Shown: positions 23,801-36,275 of the stretch, one piece after another | Position numbering within the stretch: the stretch's first letter is position 1 | Layout: each line of letters starts with the position of its first letter | Assembly: GCA_030562195.1 (NCBI GenBank) | Contig: JAUJPP010000003.1 | Span: forward strand, 12,245,398 to 12,309,397 | DNA length: 64,000 bases | Direction: 5' to 3' | Source: Nipponacmea schrenckii | Lineage: Eukaryota; Mollusca; Gastropoda; Lottiidae | The notes under the pieces: model-generated | The model's input: only the letters and a program-made list of their open reading frames with translations | Databases searched by the model: none | Told to the model about the DNA's origin: nothing | Program-made: the position numbers and the translations under genes

Positions 23801-25960
23801 ATAACCTTTGTGAAAAGATGAGTATATTAATTACTACTCTCGTGGTATTTTTACATCATTTTATTGTTTCCATTTCAATAAAACGGTAATAAAAGTGTCA
23901 AAAATTCTTCGCTAATGTTACAAAAATGGTCAACACTGTTTATTTAATTTTGTGAAATCAGGCATTGTCGCTAGTAGTATATTTTTGTGTGTTCTGCGCT
24001 TGAAAATTGATAGGAAAAAGGTTAATAAAAAAAACTTGATATATAATAGCGATATATTTTCCCAGCAGGTAACTCTCTGTACATTATACAACATTTTGTC
24101 AACATATACTCGTACATAATTATATACTCAAATCCATTACCATGCAAATATGAAACGGAAACTTGATTTCTAAATTTATTTGAAGCGCATTAACTCACTG
24201 ACCTGACCTGGTCACCTTGGAAATCATTTGTGTTCACCCGCTTAATGAAACTGATTGAAATTAATGGAGTTTTTCTTACTCTTCTGCAGCTAATGGACTC
24301 ATGAAGTCTAACGGAGAGAAGGCAACGTCATGCAGTATGCAATGAGGAATTTTTTTTTAGGACTGCGGTATGAGACTATCCTTTTTGCTAGGACAGGAGC
24401 ATGAGCCTACTCTACTCTATTGTTTTTGCTATCTCCATTTTCGGGGCATTGACTTATTGTTCCATATACTATGGGCTTTTTCCATGTCGGTGTCTCAGAC
24501 CTGCATCACTGACAAAGGGAAGCCGTGCGAAAATTCCGAAAGTTCATGGACCTTCAGGTCAGAGAGAAAGCGTCTAACTCGCTGAACAACCGCGGCTCTC
24601 ATTAGGATATGCAGCTAAATACTCTCGCTTATTTTAATAACCATTAGAATCTACGCATCTGACCTGGTGGCTTTCCACCAAGCGGCTGGGGGATGACATG
24701 CTGACAAGTCGAAACTTCGTCCATTTTGACATAGTTGAGCCTGTTATTATAGTTAAATTGTTCCTTCAATCATTTTCTTGATTCTATCTTTAAAGTCAAC
24801 CAGTTTCAATGAAATGTCCTTTCTGAATCGGCCTTCTTAAAATTCCCCTTATCACTTTCAAGTAAAAGTACACAAGAACGAACACCTATACTACAAAACA
24901 CGTTTACATTAACGTCAAATTGCTTTGTCTCTAAGATTCCCAATAATTTTCTTATTTTATCAATAAGTCTCTTAGATGATACATGTATATGACAATCTCC
25001 CCTACTAACGTCATCATGACATGTCAGTAAATATTCGTTTCTTAATAATAGCATTGTCCTAATATCATATACTAGAGCTCCAATTCACAGACATTTCTAG
25101 AGACCACAAACTGTAATTTAATATTTATGAGTTGAATCTAGTTTCTCCCAATTTCTTCCAACTCTACATAAGCCTACTATACGATAAATATTGACCCAAG
25201 ACGTTACATAAATACTATTTGGCATGAATATATCATTTTAAAGATTTACTGGATGATTTAAAACTCGCACCAAACTGGGTCTTCTATGTTCTCTACTGTA
25301 TTTTGTCAAACACTAATCTGCGTCTTAAAATTTAGCTAGTGACTGCTAAATAAGAAAAAAAATTTTGAATTCAATGAAGAATATTAGTAATAATAAAGCA
25401 CTAAAGTTGACTGTCTACAATAAATAGCAGCCTACAATAATGCTGATTTATTTCTAATAACAACAAGATAATATCACTTCATAATTTATAAAGAAAAATA
25501 TCTTACTTTGAGTAAATCTGGGAGCATTTTGAAATTGAGTGTTATCCACATAGTTTTATGCTCTTGATATGAGTGTATACATATAACAACAATAATTTAA
25601 GGAGTTAGATATTATAATGTTATCGTGGCTAGTTGACCTTGTAGTCTTTACAGTTTGATATATGCTCTTAAAATACTATGTAATTATGTATTTAAGGTTT
25701 GCGACTAGATAGATTACTAAATATGAAAGATATTGTCTTAATCATTCTCAAGAATTTGACATGAAAAATTTGACTAGCACATAAAAGATTTTAATTATCA
25801 AATGGATTAATTAGACAAATTAGCATACCTCATTAGAGGTTAAATCCTCTTCTCCCAAATTAAAATCCACATCATCATCAAAAAATGTCAGATGAGTTGT
25901 AAACATATCTTGATTCATGTTAACCCTACTAGTGTCCATGTCATTTATAACTAGATCCAT
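20854..25960 (-). CDS. Mondo/MLX-family bHLH-zip transcription factor, short form (MLXIP/MLXIPL-like)
   Basis: Seven exons join to 304 aa: 25829-25960, 22922-23086, 22687-22774, 22158-22257, 21775-21892, 21306-21432, 20854-21038. Residues 1-44 are acidic (FFDDDVDFNLGEEDL). An AT-hook-like KCGRPRNP comes next (residues about 72-79). The basic region is VSHINAEHRRRGKIQ (His87, Glu91, Arg95 are the usual E-box contacts), then helix 1 CFRTLKNMVP, loop, helix 2 and a short leucine zipper to about residue 162. The C-terminal dimerisation region has DNWKFWIFSFFIRPVFESF and, near the end, STDTSIMTDPNYVP, both characteristic of MondoA/ChREBP rather than MLX. Mondo proteins are glucose-responsive partners of MLX, but their long N-terminal glucose-sensing region (800-900 aa proteins) is absent here; the length instead resembles MLX (about 298 aa). 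The start Met is supported by an in-frame TAA nine bases upstream. MLX itself is the alternative identity. Confidence 0.8.
21433..21774 (-). other. U12-type (minor spliceosome) intron in the Mondo-like gene
   Basis: On the minus strand the intron begins GTATCCTTTG, matching the U12 donor consensus RTATCCTTT. TCTCTTAAC, close to the branch consensus TTCCTTAAC, lies 13 bases before the AG acceptor, the spacing typical for U12 introns, and there is no strong pyrimidine tract. The join is phase 0 and restores KFWI-FSFF, as in Mondo proteins. Length 342. Confidence 0.82.
24270..24602 (-). repeat. tRNA-derived SINE, family A copy 1
   Basis: On the minus strand it starts GAGAGCCGCGGTTGTTCAGC, continues GAGTTAGACGC and later GACCTGAAGGTCC, resembling a long-variable-arm (Ser/Leu-type) tRNA head. 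The body shares GGAATTTTCGCACGGCTTCC, 'ttgtcagtgatgcaggtc' and 'gccgcagtcct'-like phrases with the copies at 29266 and 49195. It lies in intron 1 of the Mondo-like gene, same strand. Confidence 0.65.
24806..25054 (-). other. Unassigned 82-codon ORF in intron 1 of the Mondo-like gene
   Basis: An ATG-to-TGA frame encodes 82 aa starting MLLLRNEYLLTCHDDVSRG, with a mixed, protein-like composition unlike the low-complexity ORFs around it. No domain, signal peptide or splice partner is visible. It could be a fragment of an old retrosequence, an alternative exon or chance. I do not recognise it. Confidence 0.2.
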
Positions 25961-26394
25961 TTTATTTTATATTGTTGCATACGGCACCATTCACCGAGCG
26001 CAAGACCCTTACTCTCTTATAAAATACATAGACTGTACAATATTAAAGGGAAAGGTTGATAAATGATATGATGATATATGAAGCTAATTTGACACCATCT
26101 TCTATTATTTTCTACGTTTTGTACCAAATACACAGACCTACGTCATAGTGTTAATGCCTTTTGTGCTTCTTATTGTTGTTTGATTTTATGAATTTCCACA
26201 TCAAATTTTACAATTTTCAGCATTGGCAACTTATAAGTTGGTGTTTGAATATGGACAAACTGTTTTAATACTTTAGCTGAAATCCTATAAAACACATCAT
26301 TTTCGCTAATATGTAATGTTACCAATTAATTTTAAACTTTAAAACTATAAAGTGTAACTGGCTTATAGCTTAATTTGTCAAGCTTTGATATATA

Positions 26395-27570
26395 GCTATT
26401 ATTGTCAGACTATAGAGGGTAGTTATAATTGTCAATATAAAGTGTGTAGCTTTTATTGGACAAGTAGTGTGTAGCTATCGTTGTCACGTAGTAATGTGTA
26501 GCTATCGTTGTCAATATTTTGTGTATAGCTATCGTGGACAAGCAGTAGTGTAAAGGTTTCGTTTTCACGCAGTAGTGAGAAGCTATCGCTGTCACATAGC
26601 AATGTGTAGTTATCGTTGTCACACCATAACGTGCAGCTATCATTGTCACACAGTTATGTGAAGCTATCATTGTAACAGAGTAATGTGAAGCTATCATTTT
26701 AACACAGAAATGTGTAGCTATCATTTTACACAGAAATGTGTAGCTATCATTGTAACACAGCAATATGAAGCTATCATTGTATCATAGTAATGTGTAGCTA
26801 TCATTGTAACGCAGCAATGTGAAGCTATCATTGTAACACAGTAATGTGTAGCTATCATTGTAACACAGTAATGTGTACCTATTATTGTAACACAGTAATG
26901 TGAAGCTATCATTGTAACACAGTAATTTGAAGCTATCATTGTAACATAGTAATGTGTAGCTATCATTGTAACACAGTAATGTGAAGCTATCATTGTAACA
27001 CAGTAATGTGAAGCTATCATTGTAACACAGAAATGTGTAGCTATCATTTTACACAGTAATGTGTAGCTATCATTGTAACACAGCAATGTGAAGCTATCAT
27101 TGTATCATAGTAATGTGTAGCTATCATTGTAACGCAGCAACGTGAAGCTAACATTGTAACACAGTAATGTGTAGCTATCATTGTAACACAGTAATGTGTA
27201 GCTATCATTGTAACACAGTAATGTGAAGCTATCATTGTAACACAGTAATGTGTAGCTATCATTGTAACACAGTAATGTGTAGCTATCATTGTAACACAGT
27301 AATGTGTAGCTATCATTGTAACACAGTAATGTGAAGCTATCATTGTAACACAGTAATGTGTAGCTATCGGTGTTACACATTTAATATTTGTAGGCTATGG
27401 TGTTACACTGTTACATACTTGTATGGCTATGTAAAGTAATGTGTAATTGTCAATAATCTAGTTGAAAGAAAAGGTATCGTAGTCACATAGACTAACCTGA
27501 TTGTAATTATTATTGTCAATAAGGCTATCTGGTCAAGCATTAGTGTGTAGCTATATAGTTGTCATATCCT
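26395..27570 (+). repeat. 27-bp minisatellite with higher-order structure
   Basis: The core unit is 27 bases, beginning TAGCTATCATTGTAACACAG and continuing 'taatgtg'. About 35 or more copies span the block; the centre (about 26630-27370) is nearly uniform and both edges (26395-26600, 27375-27570) grade into degenerate copies. A set of diagnostic variants ('attttacacag', then 'gtatcatag', then 'gtaacgcagcaa') occurs twice, at 26723 and 27045, 322 bases apart, which shows a block of about 12 units was duplicated. Because 27 is divisible by three, open frames run through it on the minus strand; they encode a nonapeptide repeat and are not taken as genes. Confidence 0.93.
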
Positions 27571-29265
27571 CGATGTATAAAGTGCACTTTTGTAGCTACT
27601 CTTGTAATTTTTAGTTTTTTAGCTTGACATTGTCATTTGCGGTAATGAATATGTACCAGTTGTAGCTTTCAGTGTTTCTGCTACTTAAATGTAAATTTGC
27701 TGCTAGTCCTTGATATGTATAATTATGTTCTTTTGTTTGGCTGCTCTTTAAGTTTTCTCCGTTGTTTCTTAGTCTTGAAATATAGGGGGGTGAGTTTGCC
27801 CTTGTAAGTGTTAGTGTATCTGTTGTGTATTTTATTGTGCATTTGTTGCTTTCAGTTTTAAATTTGTGTGTACCCTTGTTTCTGCCAGAATAAAAAATGT
27901 TTCTTGCATTAAGAAAGTACTCGTTTTTTTCGGAAATCAAATTTTTCTCTCATTATGAATGAATTTCAGGTTATAAATGTGAAATTATGTCAAGGTATAA
28001 GATCAAGCTTTTCGGGCATTTAACATCCAGAAATCTGATATATTATCAGCATTGTATTTTATGAAATAGAGAAATAGGAATGTCATATCATTTGAACAAA
28101 AGTAATATTGGGTATCGGATGATAATTTATGTGTTTAGTTTTCATTGTCTATTGCAGTTCGTTTTCATACCAGTCTAAATATTTATATCAATTCACGTCA
28201 AATTGCCTGTTGTTTAGTTATTTGTTTTGAACCAAACTTACCGTCTTAAATGTCATCCAAATGAAATTGAAACCATGAGGAACAAATAGTAAATCCCGAC
28301 TTTTTGTTTCAAGTTTAAAGTTCTAGAAAGATATATATATATTGTTTCAATATTGGAATTCGAGCATCCAATTCACCACATTGTAAAATATATGTAAAAA
28401 TATATGATATGAAGACTAAACCTGTTTCAGCTAGATAAGCCCTATGGACATTTGCAAAAAAAGAGCCAATAGTATAATCAGATGAAACCTTGTTAATATA
28501 TGACATATATAATATACATAAACTTTAAAAATTAACAGACAATTAATTATCAGACAATAATTGGGCATAAAGATGACACTTTATGTCACAAACAATAGTA
28601 TGATTATTTTCTCGAATATACCCCCGCCCCCTTCTTTGCCCCTTTTCTTCAGAATTTTTCTGATTCTGATTTGTTTTCAAAAAAAAAATATAAAAAACAA
28701 AATTCATTCATGGATGATATTGAGTAAATCTCCTTTACCAAAATTTTTTTTCTAAATTTGGGATTAAAAATACGGTTGAAATTCTATTAATATATTATAT
28801 TTCATCTGTAATGTAAGATGTTAGATCTAGCAATCTCAACAATCACTACATAGTTACAATAGACACATTTGACAAAGCATTTAACACAGTTTAAAATCAA
28901 AATGACATTTTTTTTGTTACGAAAGGAATGTCTGGAATTGGGACATGTCTTTATCCAAAAGCGACTAACATAGCTCAATATTAGTTCCTCGCATATATCT
29001 TTAAGAAACTACTTAATAAAAATTTAATAATAATCTTTCTGGATTTACAAAAAATTATTGACAAATTACTATGTCCTATAACCTTGGTTTAGGATTTACT
29101 CAGCAAAATAATAGTTATCCAGTTTAATAAAATATCAAATTAACTTGAAATTAACAAATTCAATCTTTCTAGTATAATTAGTTATTAAGATGTTAATTGT
29201 TTTCAGTGTTGCCCTGCGTTGCTGAATCATTATTGCATCTTAGTTTTATGTTACGCTCTTCGTGG
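27571..29265. other. Gene-free AT-rich stretch
   Basis: No supported exon on either strand. The minus ORF 27611-27940 has no motif and no convincing splice sites. Nothing else noted apart from A/T runs. Confidence 0.45.
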
Positions 29266-29585
29266 ACAAAGGAAATGAAATGAAATGAAATGAAATGAAT
29301 ACGTCCTACTCTCCTTATGGGCTAATGAAGACAGTGTGTAATGAGGGAAATTTTGCCAGGACAGCGGCATTAGCCTACTCTTTTTGCGATTTCCAACGGT
29401 CGAGGGTTTTTTAACGTGCACAGCCTGTAGCACACGGGGCCCCATCCGAACGACTAGACGCCTTTTCCATGTCAGTCCCTCCGACCTGCATCACTGACAA
29501 GGGGAAACCGGGCTGAAAAATCCGAAAGTTCATCTCGACCTTTGCCGGGATTGAACCCTGGACCCTCAGGTCAACGACGTGGACA
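29266..29585 (-). repeat. tRNA-derived SINE, family A copy 2, with ATTTC tail
   Basis: On the minus strand it runs from GTTGACCTGAGGGTCCAGGG and a clean B box (GGTTCAATCCCGG-type) through a body with 'ttgtcagtgatgcaggtcgg' and 'gcacgttaaaaaaccctcga' to a simple tail of about five TTCAT/ATTTC units at 29272-29301. The pentanucleotide tail is the expected 3' end of a retroposed SINE. The A-box part of the head looks truncated. Confidence 0.75.
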
Positions 29586-32500
29586 AAGGGACAACGTTGC
29601 TTTTGTGACTACAAACCAAACCTTTTCAAATCGACTCAAGGAGTGTAATGGGTTTTTTTTTATCAAGAAATTTAATTTTTACCTAGGTAAAAACTACCTT
29701 AACCTAGCTCTAAATAAGGTGATGATTCCTGTAGTTTTTAATTCAAAACTTGTAATTTCTTGTAAATTTTATTTTAGATTTGTAATTTTCAGCTTGGTGA
29801 AACCTTTCCTCACCTTGGTGAAAATTAGGTGATAATTCGAGTACTTTTTAAATAAAAACCTTATTTTCTCCTTGGTGAAAAATAAAGCTTTCGATAAAAA
29901 AAATTTATCGCCTTATTTTCACCTGGGTGTAAAACAAAGATTGTGTGCGAGCAACCTTAGTATAACTTACTGGTTTACTTATTGTATCTTTTATACCTTA
30001 AGCATGCCATGTTTTCAATGTCACCTGGAATGAAGTTCAAAAGCGTGGCCGATATCTGGTCAAAACTGATCTCAGTGCAGAAAAGTGATCCTAGCTGTGG
30101 TCAATATCATAATGTGAGATCTTATATTGATTCTAGATTAAGGTTTTGCTAACTAACTGGGGTATCTGAAGATTTGCTGACGTATGAAGGTTTGTGTATT
30201 TTATAGTGTCTCGGTAACTAATGTCGATTTGATGGTATGTAAATGTATTATTTGTATATTAATTACCAATGTTATCTGTACACTGCTATCTTTCATACAC
30301 GCCTATTCTATTCTAACTACCAAGGTATCCACACCTTTCTAGTTTTTAAACGTATTTCTTTGGAAATTATGATATTAACAAAAATAACACTTTTTGATAT
30401 CACAAGTGTAGAAATTAAAATGCATAAAGGCCTATGACAATTAAAATATCACGGTCTATTATATTTAAAAAGAATTAAGTTATAAATCACTTTAAATTGC
30501 ACTAATCAACAGAATAAATTAATGTGGTATTTTCTATCTTAATTGTTATTTAATATCTTAATATCTATATGGTTTCAGTATAATAGACTATAATAGAAAT
30601 AAATGGATGACATCTTTGATACGACTGTCTTCAAGTTTATCTTCGAATAAAGTGTTCAGTGCCAACTTTTGCTTTCAAATGGCGAAACCCACTGATACTT
30701 TAAAACAAGATAATTATTAAAGGGGGGAGGAAGATGGTTCACTTGCAATACATAACACCATATGATATTTAATTTGAAATTGGGAGGCCAAAGCCGGGTC
30801 GGCCTTATTTTTCCAGTATTTCATTAGTTTTTTACTCGATATAATGATCATTAGTTCAAAAGGCTTATTTACTAAAGTCCTCACAATTATTTCAAAAATC
30901 TCAATGTTTGTTTTCAAAAAGCTGTTTAAAAACACCGACAATTATTTTATAGTTTCGTCAGCCTGTGGTAATTTTCTTTTGTTTGAATGGCATAATGTTC
31001 TATATAAGGTTTTCCTTTGAAATGATTTAGATAATATATGAATGACATACACAAGTGAACAGATTATCAATTAAATTAAAACCTTGAGAGATTTAAGCCA
31101 TCAATCTTTGAATATAGTATACGGCCATTTATCACGACTAGTTTTAATGTCTTTTCTGTTATATTTTTGTATTTAGGGAGCAATATACGTAATTGCATTG
31201 TACTATTATATTAGGTCTCTCAAAAGTCAGTTCGAAACCAAATTGTTTTGATTGCTTATGATAAATTAATACAGATCCATTGGTTCTCAGGCTCTTAAGA
31301 TGAAGCTCTATTAGAGTTGTTCGATAGTCCTTAAGTAAATATTTCAATGGATAGCTGCATTGAGCACCTGGCCCTGGTTTATTTTTTTTAAACAAAATTT
31401 AAATATGAAGTCGCCTTGTCGTCTTAATATGACGATTTAATACAATTATTAAATTTGAAAAACTCATGATTTAACAAAAGAACGACCATTGGAATGATTA
31501 CACAAACACTTTTCTTTAGATGGGAAAAACGATTGTAATATTTGGTAGACATTTAGCTGTCAATGTCAAAAATCAAGATTTACTGTTGCCCTTCTAACAT
31601 ATTAAAGATACATTCTATGGGTATTACTAAAAACGTGTCATTGACGCAACCATTCTCTGATTAAAGTATTTAGATAACATCACATTTCTCGGGTTTATTA
31701 TAAAAAAAATGTTATATTAAATGGTATATATTATATCTTGCGAGCATCTTATCAGAAGATTATATTTCATGGTAATCTGAATCTCATGTAATAATCTACA
31801 AAGATGATAGTAAGAAATGATGTCGAAATGAGTCGGACACACTTTCTGGGTTCAGACTATTAAAATTATTTTTGACATTACGACCTACAAAACGTACGAT
31901 CAAATAACCTTGGCGAGGTTCCACTTTCGAAAAAGAATGGACATTTTCTTTATTTCTCACATCGATAATAGGTATCAATATCATTTAAATACTAATGTTT
32001 CGTGTTTATTTGTAAATTACTTCCTTTTTTAATAATGACTGATAAATGAAAATATTGTAAATGACTAATATATCAGAATCTATGCTATAACAGATATAAA
32101 ACTGTTTAAAAGAGTGTTTTAAATGTTTAACTAAATATTTCCATATAGAGAATGATAACAGGAAAATCGTGGATACTTGAACCAACTGATAAAAATGCAA
32201 CATTTTCTGGAAAAAACTTTATCAGGTAATGTCAAAATTAGCGTTCTAAATCCTTTATTTCTCCTTTTGGAGATTGCAAGTCACTAGTGAGGCCAGGCAT
32301 TTAGACCATACTTCAACTTAGTAGCACAAGTGAGAGACAAAGTCCAAACACTTCAAATTAAAGCTCCACCCATTTTTTTTCCTTGAGACAAGATGATCGC
32401 AGGTAGAACATAACCAACATACATGCCAAAACTTGATTCCACAACTAGAATCATAATAATAAAGCACGAGATATATTTTTGAGTAGTTTTCAACTTTTCA

Positions 32501-33544
32501 AATTCACTCTCTCACCTCCATCTTAGGTCTAATGTGTAATATACTGACATAAATAGATATATCGTGTGCTTCTTTATTTATATGAACAGTAAAATCTTTG
32601 GCAAAATATGATGACGAGAAAACTTTGAAAGGGAATTTAAATTCTGATAGCATATTACGATGTTTAGAGTAATAATTTAACGTTCTTTGATGATAAAAGA
32701 TCCTAATGATAAAAACATGCTAGAGCATAATAGAATCCCTAAGCCTGGGGTTTAAGGAATATTGCTACAAATAAGCCTAAAGTAAAAGATTATATAACTG
32801 AAATTAACATCATCTCTTTGTCTTGGACCATGTTGGAATAGATAATTGTTTACCCTCAAAAGGACTTAAGAAATGTATGCAATAACGCACTATATGCTTC
32901 TTAGAATATTTCACAATGTCACGTTCTAAGTTTAGAGATATACGAGTTTTGTCCCCTTTATACGAACCCTCGTCCAGTGAGAGTTATTAGAGGATTATAC
33001 CTATCATCCTTTCAATATTAAACAGGGTTGTATTTATCCTCTAATTTGAAAGTCACGAATGGTGACCTATATCACTATACATGTATCTAGTCCCGTCGTC
33101 AGGGTAGGATCAATGGGGGCTGGGCCCTTGATAGTAAGAATTAAGCCCCACCAATTGTCTTCTCTCAAAACCTTCTTTATTTATTTTACAAAAACCCAAA
33201 AGACGAGCATTTTGATTGGGATTTTGGAGCCTCGGAATCGTCGGAAATGCGTTCTCAGGGCTTCTATTTATCAAAATTTTCTGGGGGAGGGGGGGAACCA
33301 GAAATAAATAGAATGGGCCCATTTAGACCTGTCGATGGGGCTGACTATATCCTTAATCTAAATAATAAATCAGATTTGTTCAACATTAAATGTATTCGAT
33401 ATCGTAAATAGTTCTGTTAGACTTCATTGTCGACCTACTTTTGGGTTAGGCTGTACATTCGTTAGCTTTAGTTACTTCCCTTGAGATGTGAAATTTCTTC
33501 AGTAGCATCATCATCAGCGGTAAGATTTGTGTTTCAATTTGTAC
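29586..33544. other. Gene-free stretch of about 4 kb
   Basis: No exon is supported. 29650-29940 has repeated 'accttggtgaaaa'/'cacctgggtg' phrases in both orientations and may be a decayed repeat. The rest is unstructured AT-rich DNA. ORFs at 30717-30941, 31159-31395 and 33059-33322 have no motifs. Confidence 0.4.
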
Positions 33545-34043
33545 TTAAAGGGGCCAAGACTTGATTTTTAGGGGTCGTTTTGGGCCTTTGTTACATTTAA
33601 ACAGTCCTCAGAAATATCCAAGCTCTGAGAAAATCGCAAAATACCTTGAAATATGCCTCAAACAAAAAATTTCACTTTTCATTTTTTTTTCCGTGCTGTA
33701 CGCGCTGGTCTCCAGTCAGTCTGAAAATTGTGTGTCCTGTTGACAAAGTCTACAATTGAAAAATGCGTTGTAGTCTGTTTATATAGATGACCGCTATTGC
33801 ACGACGGGAAGGATAACTCTTTGATTATCAAGACGAATCGTTTTCCAATATGGCGGGACGTTCGTAATTTCTTAAGTCATTATGATTTTTCAAACACGGA
33901 TAATTATGGATACACATGGATTTGAAGGCTCAAATTTCAAAGGTAAGCTCTGTAGACTATATCTGATTAGCTAACCAAAAGATTTCGTGTGTTTGAGGCT
34001 GTCGGATGATTGTCCGAAACCAATAAAGCCTGGGCCCCTTTAA
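33545..34043. mobile_element. 499-bp TTAA-flanked MITE with AGGGGCC inverted ends
   Basis: TTAAAGGGGCC at the left and GGCCCCTTTAA at the right are perfect inverted repeats with TTAA at both outer edges. TTAA duplication is typical of piggyBac-type elements, so this is likely a non-autonomous piggyBac-like MITE; the superfamily is inference. No transposase is present. Confidence 0.6.
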
Positions 34044-34788
34044 TTTGGATAAAGTCCAGCAAAACATTTTATTCTAATTCGTCCGTGCTTTTTTGTATAA
34101 ATCCACTTCTGCCTCCCTTTTGAGGTTTTTGCATGTCCATTTTTGACCAGGTTTGGTGTAGATTTCAAATTTGATGTCTGAAATAACACTTTCTTTAAAG
34201 GGATACTAGGTGTTAGAATACACTCGTCCTACGTCTAATATTTGTGTTTAATATCGACTATTGGTTAAATAAGTATGTAGGCCTCACACTTGATGAATTT
34301 TCAAAAAGCGTCAATAAAACTATATTCGGAATTCTACAAAAAATGTTTATAGCAAGCGAAGATTTCATTCAGTTTGAGAATAAAAGTGTGTGGGAAATCA
34401 GCTCTAAAACATCCTCGAGCAAGCGCTATGGCAATCATTCTACGGTGTATACAAAAATTATTATTATGATTTATTTTCGTTGAATATTTTGTCAGTGTGG
34501 GAGTATTTATTCAAAATCGTATCGTACATTGTCTGACTTTGTTAAGGTCATTCAAGAGTTGAGATCAAGGAAGCGGAAAACCATATGTTAGAGTTATTTC
34601 CCTTTATAATTACAATTTGAAAATCGCTTCCGATGTATTAAGCGTTATATAATCTACTACTTGATTTTGAATTTGAGCATCTTAGAGGATGTGGTACCGT
34701 CCAAAGTTGTCAAAAATGTCATTTTCGAAATGCCTATAAAACCGAAAAGTTAAAATTTCATGGTCATTGACTTTTTAATTTACGGGCA
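34044..34788. other. Gene-free stretch between two TTAA elements
   Basis: Nothing recognisable. The plus ORF 34244-34483 (79 aa) has no motif or splice partner. Confidence 0.35.
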
Positions 34789-36275
34789 TTAAAGATGGGT
34801 TTTCTCATTGCGTTCAATTATTAAAATTTAAACTTATATCTCGTGAATTGGACCGGTAAATACTGATATATAGATAGAATGTATGACCAGGTTGTTCTAT
34901 ATGCATGACAAAATAATTCCAGTATGGTCCCACCGAAAGTCTACATTGCAATTGAATGTATTTAACTTCGGGCCTAATTCGATCGATCTGAAGATTTACA
35001 GGATATAGATAGATAGCACGCAATTAAAATATATCATCAAAATTTTTTGATCACTTCCGGTTTGGGCGTGGGGACTTCCGTTTTTTTTTGATCTCATTCC
35101 AGCGACCCTCTCCATGTAATTCAGATGTAAGCAAAACAGTAATTGCCATATTCTAAATATTTTCACCACAGAAGAATAAATTCAATTGTTATATTTAAAA
35201 AGAATAAAATTTAATCATTTAAAAAAAATATTAATAAATAATTATAAATTTAATGTTGAATTTTTATATTTAATTAAACCAAAGTTACAAAATAATGTTT
35301 AAATTTGAATATAGAGAGTTTAAATTTCATGACAACTTGACATCTTACTACCTACTTAAATTTTAGTTTGGAATTTATGTAAATATCCTACCGAAATCTT
35401 AGACATGTACAAAAATCTAATAAGGAACTGATAGTAGAAACTTATAGTAGAAAAAATTGCCTATATAGCGGAAAGTTTACGCTTACAATTGTAGGCTGAA
35501 AAGTACCGGAATTGAAAGCTAGCAGGTTAGAAGTTTCAAAATGTTCGAAATCCATGAGATAACGCACAGTTGCCACGCTCGGAGCTGTTCACAGTTCTAG
35601 TTTTCATATTATTATAATATATACATATATCTACCATAATTGGACCGGTAATACTTATATCAATAGAAAGTAGAGGTGTTCTAATGACTGGGAAAAATAC
35701 CAGATGGTCCCACAAGTCCTTAATTAACTCGTAATAAGGCTAATTATGACGGGATTTCCCACGGTAGGGTACTAGCATAGGTATGTACGTCAAGTCTCAA
35801 ATGTCGTTCAAATGTCGTTGATCTTTTTTTTTTTGATCATCCAGTCTCTCAATTCGGTACATAAATCACGACGTAACCGGACGTTGTTGTTATTGTCCAC
35901 ATTCCTTAATATTTTCCACAACAACAATGGAATTTTAGTATTCCATTTATTATCTCTAGCAAAAGGCAATAAAACGTTTAAATATCATTGTAAAAATAGA
36001 ATGAATTAATCAAAATAAGTTTTTACTCACTAATAATAAAATATAAAATCAATTTTAGACGCCTTTATTCATATGACGTCATTTGGTCATGTGAACAAAC
36101 ATAGAGTCTAAATTTAGCGTTTCATAGCAGATCAGAATCAAATGAATTCCACAAGCATTTCTACGTCCACATAGGTCTTTTGAACTTGAGAATAAATGGA
36201 TTATTCATTAGAAACCCCAATTATTCAATTAGTAAGCTTACTTTGGCTCTAATTAATGAGGAAACCCATCTTTAA
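34789..36275. mobile_element. 1.5-kb TTAA-flanked element with ~21-bp inverted ends
   Basis: The left end TTAAAGATGGGTTTTCTCAT matches the reverse complement of the right end with one mismatch over 21 bases, and TTAA bounds both sides. The interior is AT-rich and non-coding. An internal phrase, ATTGGACCGGTAA, with weaker similarity around it, occurs at about 34848 and 35641, so the element contains an internal duplication. Confidence 0.6.

Noticed and set aside
26410..27380. Several minus-strand ORFs with MIATHYCVT-like repeats, possible repeat protein
   Set aside because: They arise because the 27-bp unit is a multiple of three; more than one frame is open, there is no flanking coding sequence, and variants break frames freely.
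26395..27570. CRISPR-like array
   Set aside because: Units are directly contiguous with no spacers, and the genome is eukaryotic.
33059..33322. Overlapping ORFs on both strands
   Set aside because: No motif on either strand; Pro/Gly-rich appearance comes from G-runs.
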